64,000 nucleotides of DNA from Minwuiaceae bacterium (GTDB lineage Bacteria; Pseudomonadota; Alphaproteobacteria; Minwuiales; Minwuiaceae). The notes below the pieces were generated by a model. That model did no database searches, was not told where the DNA came from, and saw only the letters and a list, made by a program, of their open reading frames with translations. This document shows, piece by piece, positions 1 through 8,962 of this stretch. Location of the stretch: positions 186,001 through 250,000 of the forward strand of contig JANQEE010000013.1 of the NCBI GenBank assembly GCA_028278525.1, given 5' to 3'. Positions within the stretch are counted from its first letter, which is position 1. Every line of letters begins with the position of its first letter. Both the position numbers and the translations under genes were made by a program.

Positions 1-920
1 ATCCGGGCCTCGGCGATCCGCTCCTGGGTGACGGTTTGCTCGGAGACCGGCTTGCCGAAGGCGACCCTGGATTTGGTCCGCTTGCACATCCGTTCCAGCG
101 CCCGCTCGGCGACGCCGATGGCGCGCATGCAGTGATGGATCCGTCCCGGGCCAAGCCGGCCCTGGGCGATCTCAAAGCCGCGACCTTCGCCCAGCAGCAT
201 GTTGGACGCCGGCACCCGCACGTTCTCGAATGAGACTTCGGCGTGGCCGTGCGGCGCGTCGTCGTAGCCGAACACCGGCAGCATGCGCTCCACCGTAATG
301 CCGTCCGTATCCATCGGCACCAGGATCATCGATTGCTGGCGGTATTTGTCCGGATTGTTCGGGTCGGATTTGCCCATAAAGATCAGGATTTTGCAGCGCG
401 GATCGCCGGCGCCCGACGTCCACCACTTCCGCCCATTGATCACGTATTCGTCGCCGTCGCGCCGGATCTCGGATTCGATGTTGGTCGCGTCGGACGAGGC
501 CACCGCCGGCTCCGTCATCGCGAAGGCGGACCGGATCTCGCCGGCAAGCAGCGGCGTCAGCCACCGTTCCTTGTTCTCATCGGTCGCGTAGCGCTCCAGC
601 ACTTCCATGTTGCCGGTGTCCGGCGCCGAGCAGTTGAAGGCTTCCGGCGCATAGGGCGAGCGGCCCATGATCTCGCAAAGCGGGGCGTATTCCAGGTTGG
701 AAAGCCCGAAGCCGCGATCGCTATCCGGCAGGAACATGTTCCAGAGGCCTTCGGCCTTGGCCTTGCCCTTGATCTCCTCCAGCATCGGAATGGGCTGCCA
801 CCGGTCGCCCTCCGCGATCTGCGCGGCCATCTTCTCCTCGTTGGGGTAGATGTGCCGGTCCATGAAAGTGCTGACCCGTTCCTGCAGCTCTTTCACCTTG
901 GGCGAAAACTCGAAATCCAT
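1..920 (-). CDS. acyl-CoA dehydrogenase (3' end outside window)
   Basis: The N-terminal ~306 codons of a flavin acyl-CoA dehydrogenase are present; the gene runs off the left edge, so the C-terminal helical domain is missing. The product begins [16 protein letters not shown]. It carries the family hallmark [15 protein letters not shown], which lines the flavin and acyl-CoA site, followed by the beta-domain segment [10 protein letters not shown] and then [22 protein letters not shown]. The family oxidises acyl-CoA to trans-2-enoyl-CoA and passes electrons to ETF. The conserved [10 protein letters not shown] region and overall length suggest the larger ACAD10/11-like or FadE-like group; substrate is unknown. 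The ATG at 918-920 is the only sensible start. Transcribed away from the patatin gene's 3' end with ~135 bp between. Confidence 0.9.
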   Translation of the reverse strand, partial: MDFEFSPKVKELQERVSTFMDRHIYPNEEKMAAQIAEGDRWQPIPMLEEIKGKAKAEGLWNMFLPDSDRGFGLSNLEYAPLCEIMGRSPYAPEAFNCSAPDTGNMEVLERYATDENKERWLTPLLAGEIRSAFAMTEPAVASSDATNIESEIRRDGDEYVINGRKWWTSGAGDPRCKILIFMGKSDPNNPDKYRQQSMILVPMDTDGITVERMLPVFGYDDAPHGHAEVSFENVRVPASNMLLGEGRGFEIAQGRLGPGRIHHCMRAIGVAERALERMCKRTKSRVAFGKPVSEQTVTQERIAEAR

Positions 921-1056
921 GCCTAACCTGTCCTTCCCTCTGGTTACAGTCCCTCAGTTGCCGGGCATTTTAGAATGCTTTCGGCGCGAAGGGAATTGAC
1001 CGGCGGGCAGGTGACGGGTTTGCTTTGGTTCGAGGCGAACTCGGCCCGCTCCCCCT

Positions 1057-2142
1057 TCAGGCGAATGCTTCGGCCAGGTCCACCGTGGAGCGCGCACCGA
1101 CCTCCGGAAAGCACTTCTTAACCCAGTTACGGGCTGCCGTGCGGCCGCTGTCGCGCAGGTAGCAGAGGAGTTCCCAGTCCGGCGACATCTTGCTGCCCGG
1201 CGCCAGGTCGCGGGTATAGCGCGCCGCCTCGATCCGGTGGAACCGGTGGCGCTGGAACCGGCCGCGCCGGCGGCTGCCGAAGGTGAACCCCTCCCCGGCC
1301 ATCTCCCGGCACATATGGATCATCTCGATCTCGCGCTGTAACGGCGCGTTAAAGGTGACCCGGTTGAGCCGGTCGAATATCTCCGACGATCGGGTCGGCA
1401 GGTCTTTCTCCGTGCTCGGGTCGATCTGAACCAGCAGGGTGTCCTCCGCCCGGCAATCGCGCACCAGCGGCAGCAGCGCCGGATTGGCGCTGTAGCCGCC
1501 GTCCCAATAGTGCCGCCGGCCGATTTTGACCGCCTGATGGATCTGCGGCAGGCAGGCCGACGCCAGCACCACGTCGACCGAAATCTCCTTTTCCGTGAAG
1601 ATCCGGGCGGCGCCGTTGGCGACATCGGTCGCGGCGATATGCAGCGAGACCGGCGACGTCCGCCGGAGCCGCTTGAAATCGATTGCCTCCTCCAGCACGT
1701 CGCGGAGAGGATTTACGTCCAGCGGATTGAGCTGATAGGGCGACAGCACGCGCGTCATCAGGTCGAACATCACATGACTGGTCGACCAGTTGCGTCCGCC
1801 GCCCTCCTGCGACAGTGCCGACAGGCTCGATTTCAGGGGACTGAGCTGGCCCTTTTCGCTGACGGCCCGCCAGAGCGTCTCCAACTTGGCCCGCGCGCCC
1901 TCTGGCCCGCCCTCCGACAGGCCGGCCGCGAAACCGACCGCATTGACCGCGCCGGCACTGGTGCCGCTGACCCCGTCGAAGCGGAACCGGCCGTCTTCCA
2001 GCAGCCGGTCAAGCACGCCCCAGGTGAACGCGCCATGGGCGCCGCCGCCTTGAAGCGCCAGATTGAGGGGTTTTTGCCGGGTCGCGCCGCCCAAGGCGGC
2101 AGCCTTCCGCAACGCACCCGTAATCCGAGATAAGTTTGCCAT
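1057..2142 (-). CDS. patatin-like phospholipase family protein
   Basis: 361-residue patatin-fold serine hydrolase. The oxyanion-hole loop QGGGAHGAF lies at about residues 31-39, the nucleophile elbow GTSAG at 60-64 (Ser62), and the second dyad member in YWDGGYSANP (Asp214). All catalytic elements are intact, so it should be an active acyl hydrolase or phospholipase. No signal peptide or membrane segment is visible, suggesting a cytoplasmic protein like the RssA/YlbK group, some of which sit beside polyhydroxyalkanoate genes. The C-terminal ~100 residues are basic and carry no motif I recognise. Physiological substrate unknown. Confidence 0.88.
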   Translation of the reverse strand: MANLSRITGALRKAAALGGATRQKPLNLALQGGGAHGAFTWGVLDRLLEDGRFRFDGVSGTSAGAVNAVGFAAGLSEGGPEGARAKLETLWRAVSEKGQLSPLKSSLSALSQEGGGRNWSTSHVMFDLMTRVLSPYQLNPLDVNPLRDVLEEAIDFKRLRRTSPVSLHIAATDVANGAARIFTEKEISVDVVLASACLPQIHQAVKIGRRHYWDGGYSANPALLPLVRDCRAEDTLLVQIDPSTEKDLPTRSSEIFDRLNRVTFNAPLQREIEMIHMCREMAGEGFTFGSRRRGRFQRHRFHRIEAARYTRDLAPGSKMSPDWELLCYLRDSGRTAARNWVKKCFPEVGARSTVDLAEAFA

Positions 2143-2374
2143 GATCGACGCTGATGTTGCGCTGCAAAATATTGATCAATCCTTACTGCGCCGCAACACA
2201 ATTCCCGCAAATCGATTAAAAATCATATAGATGCCACAGTCGCGTTGCGGCAAAATCAGGCAGCCTCGAATACAACCGAAAGGTATGGGGCCAGCATTTC
2301 CTTGTACCGAATTCCCGATTGCACCACAGTCGGCACGGCTTTCGAGCCGCCTAGCAACCGTACGGGCCGAACGA

Positions 2375-2725
2375 ATGATCGCCGCACTTAGCCTGCTGCT
2401 GGTCTGCCAACTGGCCGGAGAACTGTTGGCCCGTTTAGGCGGCCTGCCGATCCCCGGTCCGGTGATCGGCATGGCCCTGTTGTTCGTCATCCTGGCGGTG
2501 CGCGGCCATGTTCCGGACCGGCTGCGCGAAACGGCGGAGACCCTTTTGCAGCACCTCTCGTTGCTGTTCGTCCCTGCCGGTGTCGGCGTCATGCTGCACG
2601 CGGCGCGGATCCAGGCGGAATGGCCGGCCATCGTCGTGGCGCTCGCGGCCAGCACCGTGCTCACCATCGCGGTATCCGCCTTGGTGTTTCGCCTGGTGTC
2701 GCGCTGGACCGGACAACAACCATGA
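2375..2725 (+). CDS. CidA/LrgA family membrane protein
   Basis: 116-residue integral membrane protein, chosen from the ATG that begins MIAALSLLLVCQLAGE. An in-frame ATG lies 144 bp upstream, but its extra residues look like non-coding translation. The sequence has the LrgA/CidA signature LPIPGPVIGMALLF in the second helix and LSLLFVPAGVGVM in the third, then a final helix. The family is holin-like and acts with LrgB/CidB in murein-hydrolase control or, in some bacteria, small-acid transport. The stop codon overlaps the next start (ATGA at 2722-2725), so the pair is translationally coupled. See the downstream LrgB, which is internally deleted. Confidence 0.85.
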   Translation: MIAALSLLLVCQLAGELLARLGGLPIPGPVIGMALLFVILAVRGHVPDRLRETAETLLQHLSLLFVPAGVGVMLHAARIQAEWPAIVVALAASTVLTIAVSALVFRLVSRWTGQQP

Positions 2726-3033
2726 CATCCGTCGGCGACGTCTGGGTCTACCTAAGCGCCACGCCACTGCTCTGGCTGACGGCGACCCTGCTCGCCTACC
2801 TCGCCGCCCATTGGCTCTACGAGAAAGCCAACCGCAACCCGCTGCTCAACCTGATGCGCATCAAGGACTGGCGCGCGCGCGGCTTCGCCGTCGGCGTCGC
2901 GGCGCACGGCATCGGCACCGCCCGTGCCTTTCATGTCAACGAATTGGCCGGCACCTTCGCCGGCCTCGGCATGGGGCTCAATGCGCTGGTAACGGCGCTA
3001 CTGGTGCCGCTGCTGTTGGCATTGCTGGACTAA
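2722..3033 (+). CDS. LrgB/CidB-like protein, internally shortened
   Basis: 103 residues, against about 230 for the LrgB/CidB family. The first ~50 residues (MTSVGDVWVYLSATPLLWL... to KANRNPLLNL) match the N-terminus of LrgB. The remainder (MRIKDWRARGFAVGVAAHG and GIGTARAFHVNELAGTFAGL) matches the extreme C-terminus. The central ~120 residues, which hold most membrane helices and the GPATVALAVPLY-type motif, are missing without loss of frame. The junction falls in a PLLN(L) sequence that probably occurred at both edges of the lost segment, which suits deletion by short-repeat recombination. Translation couples to the LrgA homologue through ATGA. Full function is doubtful; it could be a relic or a minimal two- to three-helix protein. 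Confidence 0.75.
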   Translation: MTSVGDVWVYLSATPLLWLTATLLAYLAAHWLYEKANRNPLLNLMRIKDWRARGFAVGVAAHGIGTARAFHVNELAGTFAGLGMGLNALVTALLVPLLLALLD

Positions 3034-3055
3034 CCGAAGCCTCTTGGCTTCGGTT
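3032..3055 (+). terminator. hairpin at the lrgB stop codon
   Basis: Perfect 10-bp stem AACCGAAGCC / GGCTTCGGTT with a four-base loop, starting inside the lrgB TAA stop codon. There is no T-tract, so it is only terminator-like. It lies directly before the long palindromic element at 3059. Confidence 0.5.
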
Positions 3056-3058
3056 GGT

Positions 3059-3135
3059 CGAGCCACCCACTCCCCCTGCCCAACCACCCATGAGGATACC
3101 CTTGGGGTGGTTGGGCAGGGGGAGTGGGTGGCTCG
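3059..3135. repeat. long palindromic intergenic element, copy A
   Basis: Perfect 31-bp inverted arms (3059-3089 and 3105-3135) around a 15-base loop. The core is CTCCCCCTGCCCAACCACCC in the left arm and its exact complement in the right. It lies between the convergent lrgB and tadA genes, where it could act as a bidirectional transcription barrier. It is one of five family members in the window. Its loop is the exact reverse complement of copy C's loop, so the two copies are inserted in opposite orientations. Confidence 0.9.
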
Positions 3136-3155
3136 GCCCATAAAATGAAGTCCCG

Positions 3156-3614
3156 CTACCGCTTCCTACGAAAGAACTCCCGCAGCAATTCACTGGCACG
3201 GTCCCCGTCGATCCCGCCGTAGATTTCCGGCGCGTGGTGGCAGGTCGGCTGGCTGAAGAAACGCGGCCCATTCTCGACTGCGCCGCCCTTCGGGTCCGGC
3301 GCGCCGTAATACAGCCGGCGGATTCGCGCTAAAGAGATCGCCGCCGCGCACATGGCGCAGGGCTCCAGCGTCACATAGAGATCGCAGTCGGTCAGCCGCT
3401 GGCTACCCAGCGCCGCGCCGGCGGTGCGGATCGCCAGCATCTCCGCATGGGCGGTCGGGTCGTTGCGCTGGATGGTCTGGTTACCGGTCCGCGCCAGCAG
3501 CCGCCCGCTCGGCCCGTGTACGATGACCGCGCCGACCGGCACCTCCTGGCGGGCCAGCGCCATCTCCGCCGCATCCAGCGCCTGGGCCATGAAACCGGGC
3601 TTCTCGAAATCCAT
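3156..3614 (-). CDS. tadA: tRNA-specific adenosine deaminase
   Basis: 152-residue zinc deaminase. The active-site motif HAE is at residues 56-58 (TAHAEMLAI) and the second zinc motif PCAMC at 85-89. These are the histidine, proton-shuttling glutamate and two cysteines of the cytidine-deaminase fold. In TadA the reaction converts A34 to inosine in tRNA-Arg(ACG), letting one tRNA read three codons. The length and the LYYGAPDPKGGAVENG segment are typical of TadA rather than guanine deaminase. Transcribed divergently from the adjacent RluB-type gene, with ~85 bp between the two starts that must hold both promoters. Confidence 0.93.
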   Translation of the reverse strand: MDFEKPGFMAQALDAAEMALARQEVPVGAVIVHGPSGRLLARTGNQTIQRNDPTAHAEMLAIRTAGAALGSQRLTDCDLYVTLEPCAMCAAAISLARIRRLYYGAPDPKGGAVENGPRFFSQPTCHHAPEIYGGIDGDRASELLREFFRRKR

Positions 3615-3699
3615 CGCCGCACCTTGGCGACCGTCGGCCCAAGCGTCAAGTATGACGCCGGTTGCCCGCTTAAGGCCGCGTCCCTATGGTGCGCGCGTC

Positions 3700-4473
3700 A
3701 TGGCACAGGAAACGGCGGAAAAGGGCGAGCGGATCGCCAAGCGGATGGCGCGGGCCGGGCTCTGCTCCCGGCGCGAGGCGGAGCGCTGGATCGAGGAGGG
3801 TCGGGTCAAGGTTGGCGGCCGCAAGATCTCAAGTCCGGCGCTGAATGTCACCGAGAACGATGCGATCACCGTCGACGGCAAGCCACTGCCCGCCGCCGAG
3901 CCGACCCGGCTCTGGCGCTACCACAAGACCCGCGGTCTGATCACCACCAGCCGGGACGAGCTCGGCCGCGACACCATCTTCGACAGACTGCCGAAAGGCC
4001 TGCCGCGGGTGGTGTCGGTCGGCCGGCTCGACGTGAATTCCGAAGGCCTGCTGCTGCTCACCAACGATGGCGGCCTGGCCCGCAAGCTGGAGCTGCCGGC
4101 GACCGGCTGGGTGCGTCGCTACCGCGTCCGCGTCTACGGCCGGCCGGACGAAACGGCGCTCGCGCGCCTGGCGTCCGGCGCGACGGTCGACGGCGTCCGC
4201 TACGGCCCGGTCCAGGCGCGGGTCGACCGCGCCGAGGGTTCGAACGCCTGGCTCACGGTATCCATTCGCGAAGGCAAAAACCGCGAGGTGCGCCGCGTGC
4301 TCGAACATATCGGGCTGCAGGTCAATCGGCTGATCCGCACCGCCTACGGCCCGTTCCAGCTCGGCAGGCTGCCGAAGGGCGGCGTCGAGGAAGTCACAGG
4401 CAAGGTGCTGCGCGACCAGCTCGGCGCCGATGTCGCGCCGCCGTCGGACCGCCGTGCGCATCGTCGGCGGTAG
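3700..4473 (+). CDS. RluB/RsuA-family pseudouridine synthase
   Basis: 257-residue protein with an N-terminal S4 RNA-binding domain (KRMARAGLCSRREAERWIEEG, about residues 12-32) followed by the catalytic domain. The catalytic aspartate lies in GRLDVNSEGLLLLTNDG, the diagnostic RsuA/RluB/E/F motif. The C-terminal REGKNREVRRVLEHIGLQV motif is also conserved. Family members isomerise a specific uridine in 23S or 16S rRNA; the size and S4 domain best fit RluB (23S U2605). The start is the ATG preceding AQETAEKGE; the longer open frame upstream is antisense to tadA. The 3' end overlaps rsmD by about 44 bp, making a two-gene rRNA modification operon. Confidence 0.9.
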   Translation: MAQETAEKGERIAKRMARAGLCSRREAERWIEEGRVKVGGRKISSPALNVTENDAITVDGKPLPAAEPTRLWRYHKTRGLITTSRDELGRDTIFDRLPKGLPRVVSVGRLDVNSEGLLLLTNDGGLARKLELPATGWVRRYRVRVYGRPDETALARLASGATVDGVRYGPVQARVDRAEGSNAWLTVSIREGKNREVRRVLEHIGLQVNRLIRTAYGPFQLGRLPKGGVEEVTGKVLRDQLGADVAPPSDRRAHRRR

Positions 4474-5023
4474 GCACCGCGGCCGCTCGCTCGCGACGCC
4501 GGTCGGCGGCGACATCCGGCCGACCTCGGACCGGAGTCGCGAGGCGATCTTCAACATCCTCGCCCACGGCGACGCCTACCGCACCGAACACGGCGCCCTG
4601 CCGGCTGGTGTAAACGTGGTCGATGCGTTTGCCGGCACCGGCGCCATGGGGCTGGAAGCCCTGTCCCGCGGCGCCGCGCACGTCACCTTCATCGACAACG
4701 ACCGCACTGCCCAAGCCTTGCTGCGCCAGAACATCGCGGCCCTGAAGGAAACCGAGAACGCCACCGTTCTCGCCCGGGACGCGACCGCCCCCGGGCTGGC
4801 GAGAGCGCCCTGCCACCTGGCCTTGCTCGACCCGCCCTATCGCTCGGACCTCGCCGGACTGGCTCTCACCGCCCTGGCTCGCGACGGCTGGCTCGCTCCC
4901 GATGCCGTCGCCGTCATCGAACTGCCAGCCAAGGGCGGGTTCGAACCGCCGGCGGGTTTCGATGTTCAGGACAGAAGAAAATACGGCCGCGCCCAGATCC
5001 TGTTTCTTGTCTGGCAAGGCTGA
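4430..5023 (+). CDS. rsmD: 16S rRNA (guanine966-N2)-methyltransferase RsmD
   Basis: 197-residue class I SAM-dependent methyltransferase. The SAM-binding motif VVDAFAGTGAMGLEALSRGA and the N2-methylase catalytic motif LLDPPY are present. The N-terminal RIVGGRHRGRSLATP and RPTSDRSREAIFNIL are RsmD signatures that contact rRNA. It methylates G966 in 16S rRNA. An alternative GTG start at 4454 gives a product beginning with the conserved VRIVGG and would shorten the overlap with the upstream pseudouridine synthase to 20 bp; either is plausible. It converges on an SDR gene only 9 bp away. Confidence 0.92.
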   Translation: MSRRRRTAVRIVGGRHRGRSLATPVGGDIRPTSDRSREAIFNILAHGDAYRTEHGALPAGVNVVDAFAGTGAMGLEALSRGAAHVTFIDNDRTAQALLRQNIAALKETENATVLARDATAPGLARAPCHLALLDPPYRSDLAGLALTALARDGWLAPDAVAVIELPAKGGFEPPAGFDVQDRRKYGRAQILFLVWQG

Positions 5024-5035
5024 GCCGAAGGCTCA
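5021..5035. terminator. hairpin containing both convergent stop codons
   Basis: TGAGCC-GAA-GGCTCA: a 6-bp stem whose first three bases are the rsmD stop codon and whose last three are, on the other strand, the SDR stop codon. The short symmetric stem could serve as a weak bidirectional terminator; no T-tract follows. Confidence 0.4.
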
Positions 5036-5785
5036 CACCGCGTTATAGCCGCCGTCGACCAGCAGGTCGGCGCCGGTCATGAAGCTCGACGCGTCGCTCG
5101 CCAGGAACAGAGCGGCGTCGGCGATCTCGCGCGGCTCGGCCAGGCGATTGAGCAGGTGTTTCGGCCCAATCGACTGGCGGGCCGCATCCATGTCGCCGAA
5201 ACGGCGGACAAGTCGGTCCGTCTCCACCCCGCCCGGCGACAGCGTGTTGACCCGGATGTTGTCGGCCGCGTGATCGGCGGCCAGCACTTTGGCCAACTGG
5301 ATCAAGCCGCCTTTCGTGGCGCAATAAGCCAGCCGCCCCGGTGAAGCGACCGAGCCCAATTGCGAGGCAACGAGGATCATGCTGCCGCCGCCGCTTTTTC
5401 CCATTGCCGGGATTGCCGCCTTAGCCAGCCGGAACGCGCCGGTCAGGTTGACGTCCAGCACCCGGCTCCATTCGTCCTCGGTAACGTCAATCACGGTGCC
5501 GCCGTCGTCGTGCAACGCCGCACCGTAGACCACGATATGCAGGCCACCGAAGGCGCCCATCGCCGCCTCGACCAGCGCCGCCAAGTCCCCGGCGCGGGTC
5601 ACGTCCGCTGCCTGGGCCATGGCGTTGCCGCCGATCCCTGCGGCGGTTTCGGCCACGCCGTCGGCATTCGCGTCAGAGCACACCACACCGGCGCCGGCCG
5701 CCGCGAAAGCCTCGGCAATCGCCCGGCCGATACCCTGGGCCGCACCCGTCACGATTGCCGTCTTGCCCGTCAACGCGTTGCTCAC
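5033..5785 (-). CDS. SDR family NAD(P)-dependent oxidoreductase
   Basis: 250-residue classical short-chain dehydrogenase. The cofactor motif TGAAQGIGRAIAEAF is near the N-terminus, YGAALHD replaces the usual NNAG, and the catalytic Ser and YCATK tetrad elements are intact (VASQLGSVASPGRLAYCATK). The C-terminal LSPGGVETD and FMTGADLLVDGGY regions are typical of the FabG-like group. The cofactor loop ending in CSDAN places Asp after beta-2, favouring NAD(H). Substrate cannot be read from sequence. It follows mutL by 16 bp on the same strand, so it may be its last operon member. Confidence 0.88.
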   Translation of the reverse strand: MSNALTGKTAIVTGAAQGIGRAIAEAFAAAGAGVVCSDANADGVAETAAGIGGNAMAQAADVTRAGDLAALVEAAMGAFGGLHIVVYGAALHDDGGTVIDVTEDEWSRVLDVNLTGAFRLAKAAIPAMGKSGGGSMILVASQLGSVASPGRLAYCATKGGLIQLAKVLAADHAADNIRVNTLSPGGVETDRLVRRFGDMDAARQSIGPKHLLNRLAEPREIADAALFLASDASSFMTGADLLVDGGYNAV

Positions 5786-5801
5786 CCCGTTCTCCCCCGT
5801 C

Positions 5802-7598
5802 TCAACGCCGTCCGAACAACCGCTCGATGTCGGCCAGCTTCAACTCGACATAGGTCGGCCGCCCGTGGTTGCACTGGCCGGAATGGGGCGTCGCCTCCAT
5901 CTGCCTGAGCAGGGCGTTCATTTCCTCGACGTTCAGCCGCCGGCCGGCGCGCACGCTGCCGTGGCACGCCATGGTGCTGCAGACCGCTTCCATACGCTCT
6001 TTCAGCGCCAGCGTCTGGTCCAGCTCCGCCAGATCGTCTGCCAGGTCGCGCACCAAGCCGCCGATGTCGCAATCGCCGAGCAAAGCCGGCGTCTCGCGCA
6101 CCACCACCGCGCCGGGCCCGAAGCTCTCCAGCGCAAGCCCCAGTTCGGCCAGTTCCTCCGCCCGGTCGACCAGGCGCGCCACCGCCGGCTCGTCCAGTTC
6201 GACCACCTCCGGCAGCAACAGCATCTGGCGCGCCACGCCCGTGTCGGCCAGTTGCGTCTTCATACGCTCGTAGACCAGCCGCTCGTGCGCCGCGTGCTGA
6301 TCGACCACGACAATGCCGTCGTCGGTCTGCGCGATCACGTAGGTGCCGTGCAGCTGGCCGCGCGCGACGCCGAGCGGATAGTCGCGCGCCGGCTCCGGCA
6401 TGGCGGCCGGGCCCGGCATATCGACCCGCGCCGACGGACCGCCGGTTTCCGGCAGCGGCGCCTGATAGGCCGCGGCCTGTTCCGCCAGTCCGCGTTGCGG
6501 ATAGGCGTAGGCCGACGACGCCCGATAGCCGGCGATGGCGCCGCTATGGGCCGCGAAGGCACCCAGCGCCGCTTGCGACACGGTGGTCGACGCGCGGTGC
6601 CCGGCGTCCGCCAGCGCATGCTTGATCGCGCCGACGATCAGCCCGCGCACCAGGCCCGCGTCGCGGAACCGCACCTCCGCTTTCGCCGGATGCACGTTGA
6701 CGTCGACCGCCTCAGCCGGCACCTCGAGGAACAAGGCCAGCACCGGGTGACGGTCGTGCGCCAGGAAGTCGGCGTAGGCGCCGCGCACCGCGCCGGAAAA
6801 CAACTTGTCGCGCACCGGCCGGCCGTTGACGAAGGCATACTGCATCTGCGCATTGCCCCGGTTAAAGGTCGGCAGCCCGACGAAACCGGTCAACCGAATA
6901 CCCTCGCGCTCGGCGTCGATCGGCACCGCGTTGTCGGCGAAGTCGCGGCCCATGATCGCGCCCAGCCGATCGATCCGGCGCTGGAACAGATCGCCCTGCG
7001 CCGGCCCAAGCCGGAGCGAGGTGCGGTTGCCGTCGGATAGCGAAAACGCGATCTCCGGATGCGCCATGGCCAGTCGGCGCACCGTGTCCAGGGCTGCGCC
7101 GTATTCAGTCCGTTCGGTCTTGAGGAACTTCAATCGCGCCGGTGTCGCGTAGAACAGGTCGCGCACTTCGATCCGGGTGCCCGCCGGATGCGCCGCCGGC
7201 TCCGGCGGGTGTTTGTCGCCGGCCTCCATGTGCAGCGACCAGGCCTCCGCCGCGTCGGGCGGCCGGCTGGTCAGGGTCATACGGCTCACCGCGCCGATCG
7301 ACGGCAGCGCCTCGCCCCGAAACCCCAGGGTCACAATGTTGGTCAGATCGTCGCCGTTCAGCTTCGACGTCGCGTGCCGCTCGACGGCCAGGGCCAATTC
7401 ATCCGGCGTCATGCCGCGTCCGTCGTCGGTTACCGCGATCAGGCTGCGCCCGCCGTCGCGTAAGACCACGTCGATCCGCTTGGCGCCGGCGTCGATGGCG
7501 TTCTCGACCAGTTCCTTGACCGCACTCGCCGGCCGCTCGACGACTTCGCCAGCGGCGATCCGGTTGATGGTGGAGTCCGGCAGGCGCCGGATGGTCAC
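5802..7598 (-). CDS. mutL: DNA mismatch repair protein MutL
   Basis: 598 residues with the full MutL architecture. The N-terminal GHKL ATPase ([36 protein letters not shown]) is followed by the transducer domain. The C-terminal endonuclease/dimerisation domain carries [12 protein letters not shown], matching the DQHA(X)2E(X)4E metal motif, plus ACHGSVRAG and CNHGRPT. It therefore belongs to the nicking-endonuclease MutL class used by bacteria lacking MutH. The GTG start at 7596-7598 overlaps the pgi stop as GTGA, indicating coupling; the longer open frame upstream is antiparallel noise within pgi. Confidence 0.95.
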   Translation of the reverse strand: MTIRRLPDSTINRIAAGEVVERPASAVKELVENAIDAGAKRIDVVLRDGGRSLIAVTDDGRGMTPDELALAVERHATSKLNGDDLTNIVTLGFRGEALPSIGAVSRMTLTSRPPDAAEAWSLHMEAGDKHPPEPAAHPAGTRIEVRDLFYATPARLKFLKTERTEYGAALDTVRRLAMAHPEIAFSLSDGNRTSLRLGPAQGDLFQRRIDRLGAIMGRDFADNAVPIDAEREGIRLTGFVGLPTFNRGNAQMQYAFVNGRPVRDKLFSGAVRGAYADFLAHDRHPVLALFLEVPAEAVDVNVHPAKAEVRFRDAGLVRGLIVGAIKHALADAGHRASTTVSQAALGAFAAHSGAIAGYRASSAYAYPQRGLAEQAAAYQAPLPETGGPSARVDMPGPAAMPEPARDYPLGVARGQLHGTYVIAQTDDGIVVVDQHAAHERLVYERMKTQLADTGVARQMLLLPEVVELDEPAVARLVDRAEELAELGLALESFGPGAVVVRETPALLGDCDIGGLVRDLADDLAELDQTLALKERMEAVCSTMACHGSVRAGRRLNVEEMNALLRQMEATPHSGQCNHGRPTYVELKLADIERLFGRR

Positions 7599-8899
7599 GA
7601 TTGCCCCTCCGCGAGATACTGCCGGGTCAGGACCTTGCCGTCCTCGACCGCCGGCTGGTCGAACGGATCGACGTCCAGCAGGTGGGCCACGACGACGGTC
7701 TCCAGCATGAAATGCATCAACAACGCGCCGAGTGCCCTCTCGTCCAGCCTGTCGATCTTCATCACCCGGGTCGGTCGGCCCCGCGCCGCCAGCGTCTCTG
7801 CGGTGGCCCGCGCCTCCGCCGCCACCACGTCGCCGATGGTCCGCTCCTTCAGGTAATCCAAAGCCGGATCGTCGCCGGTAAGCGCCAGGTCGATGGCCGG
7901 GCCGCGGCCCTGACTTGCCACCTCGATCACCGTAAAACTCTTGTCGGCGGGGCCGTCCAGCCAAAGCTGAAGCTGGCTGTGCTGGTCGACGGGGCCTAAG
8001 CTGGAGATCGGCGTCAGCCCGCGCCCGTCCTTACCCAGGCTCTCGGCCCAGAGCTGGCGGTGCCAGACGGCCAGCCGTTCCAGACGGTCGCAATAGGGCA
8101 TCACCACGTTTGTCGAAATGCCATGCGCGCGCTGTAAGCCGACCGCGATGGCGGCGCCCGCAATCGGCGGCGCGTCCGTCTGCGTCAGCGTCGCCTGTAA
8201 TACCGCGGCGGCACCGGTCCTGACCGCCCGCGCATCCAGGCCGGCGATCATCGCCGGCAGCAAGCCGACCAGCGACAGCGCCGTGTAACGACCGCCCAGG
8301 TTGGGATCGTGGTCCAGGATCTGCATCCCCCAGCGGGTCGCGAGACGGCGCAGCACGTTGTCGCCCGGCTCGACGATGGCGATCACCTGCTTGCCGACCG
8401 CGTCGTCGCCGAGCCCGTCTTTCAGCCAGGTCATGGCGGCCAGGGTCTGGGCGATGGTCTCCGCCGTGCCGCCGGATTTGGACACCGCCAACACCGCCGT
8501 ACGCGCCGGCGTCAACCGGCCGAGCAACGCGGCGAACCCGTCGCCGTCCAGGTTGTCCGGCAGGTGCAGGCGGGAGCGAACCTCGAACGGCGCCAGCGCC
8601 AGCAGCGCCTGCGCACCGAGGCTGGAGCCACCGGTGCCGAGCACGACCACATCGTCGAAATCCGCCCGCAAGCGGTCCGCCACGGGGACCAGATCATCCA
8701 GATCGTCCGTCCGCCCCGGCAGGCTCAACAGCGGCATGTCGCCAGCCTTGTACCGCTGGCGCAGTTTGTCGACGGCCGGCTCCGCTTCCTTGCAAAGCGC
8801 GTCAAACGCGGCGCGGTTGAGCCCTGCCCGGCCGACCTCGTCGGCAAAGCAGTTCCCAGTCAGATGATGAAAAGGCAGATTTCGATCAGCTTTTGACAT
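7595..8899 (-). CDS. pgi: glucose-6-phosphate isomerase
   Basis: 434 residues, shorter than the ~550-residue E. coli enzyme but usual for the compact bacterial form. Diagnostic segments are [19 protein letters not shown] (phosphate loop), [13 protein letters not shown] and the C-terminal part with [12 protein letters not shown]. The enzyme interconverts glucose-6-phosphate and fructose-6-phosphate. The start chosen is the ATG giving [10 protein letters not shown], ten codons inside a longer frame. It is translationally coupled to mutL. Confidence 0.88.
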   Translation of the reverse strand: MSKADRNLPFHHLTGNCFADEVGRAGLNRAAFDALCKEAEPAVDKLRQRYKAGDMPLLSLPGRTDDLDDLVPVADRLRADFDDVVVLGTGGSSLGAQALLALAPFEVRSRLHLPDNLDGDGFAALLGRLTPARTAVLAVSKSGGTAETIAQTLAAMTWLKDGLGDDAVGKQVIAIVEPGDNVLRRLATRWGMQILDHDPNLGGRYTALSLVGLLPAMIAGLDARAVRTGAAAVLQATLTQTDAPPIAGAAIAVGLQRAHGISTNVVMPYCDRLERLAVWHRQLWAESLGKDGRGLTPISSLGPVDQHSQLQLWLDGPADKSFTVIEVASQGRGPAIDLALTGDDPALDYLKERTIGDVVAAEARATAETLAARGRPTRVMKIDRLDERALGALLMHFMLETVVVAHLLDVDPFDQPAVEDGKVLTRQYLAEGQS

Positions 8900-8962
8900 C
8901 GGCGCCACCGTTTGGCGGCACCCTAACAAAGAACATTGGCGGCAGCCAGCGCGGCCGTCGCC

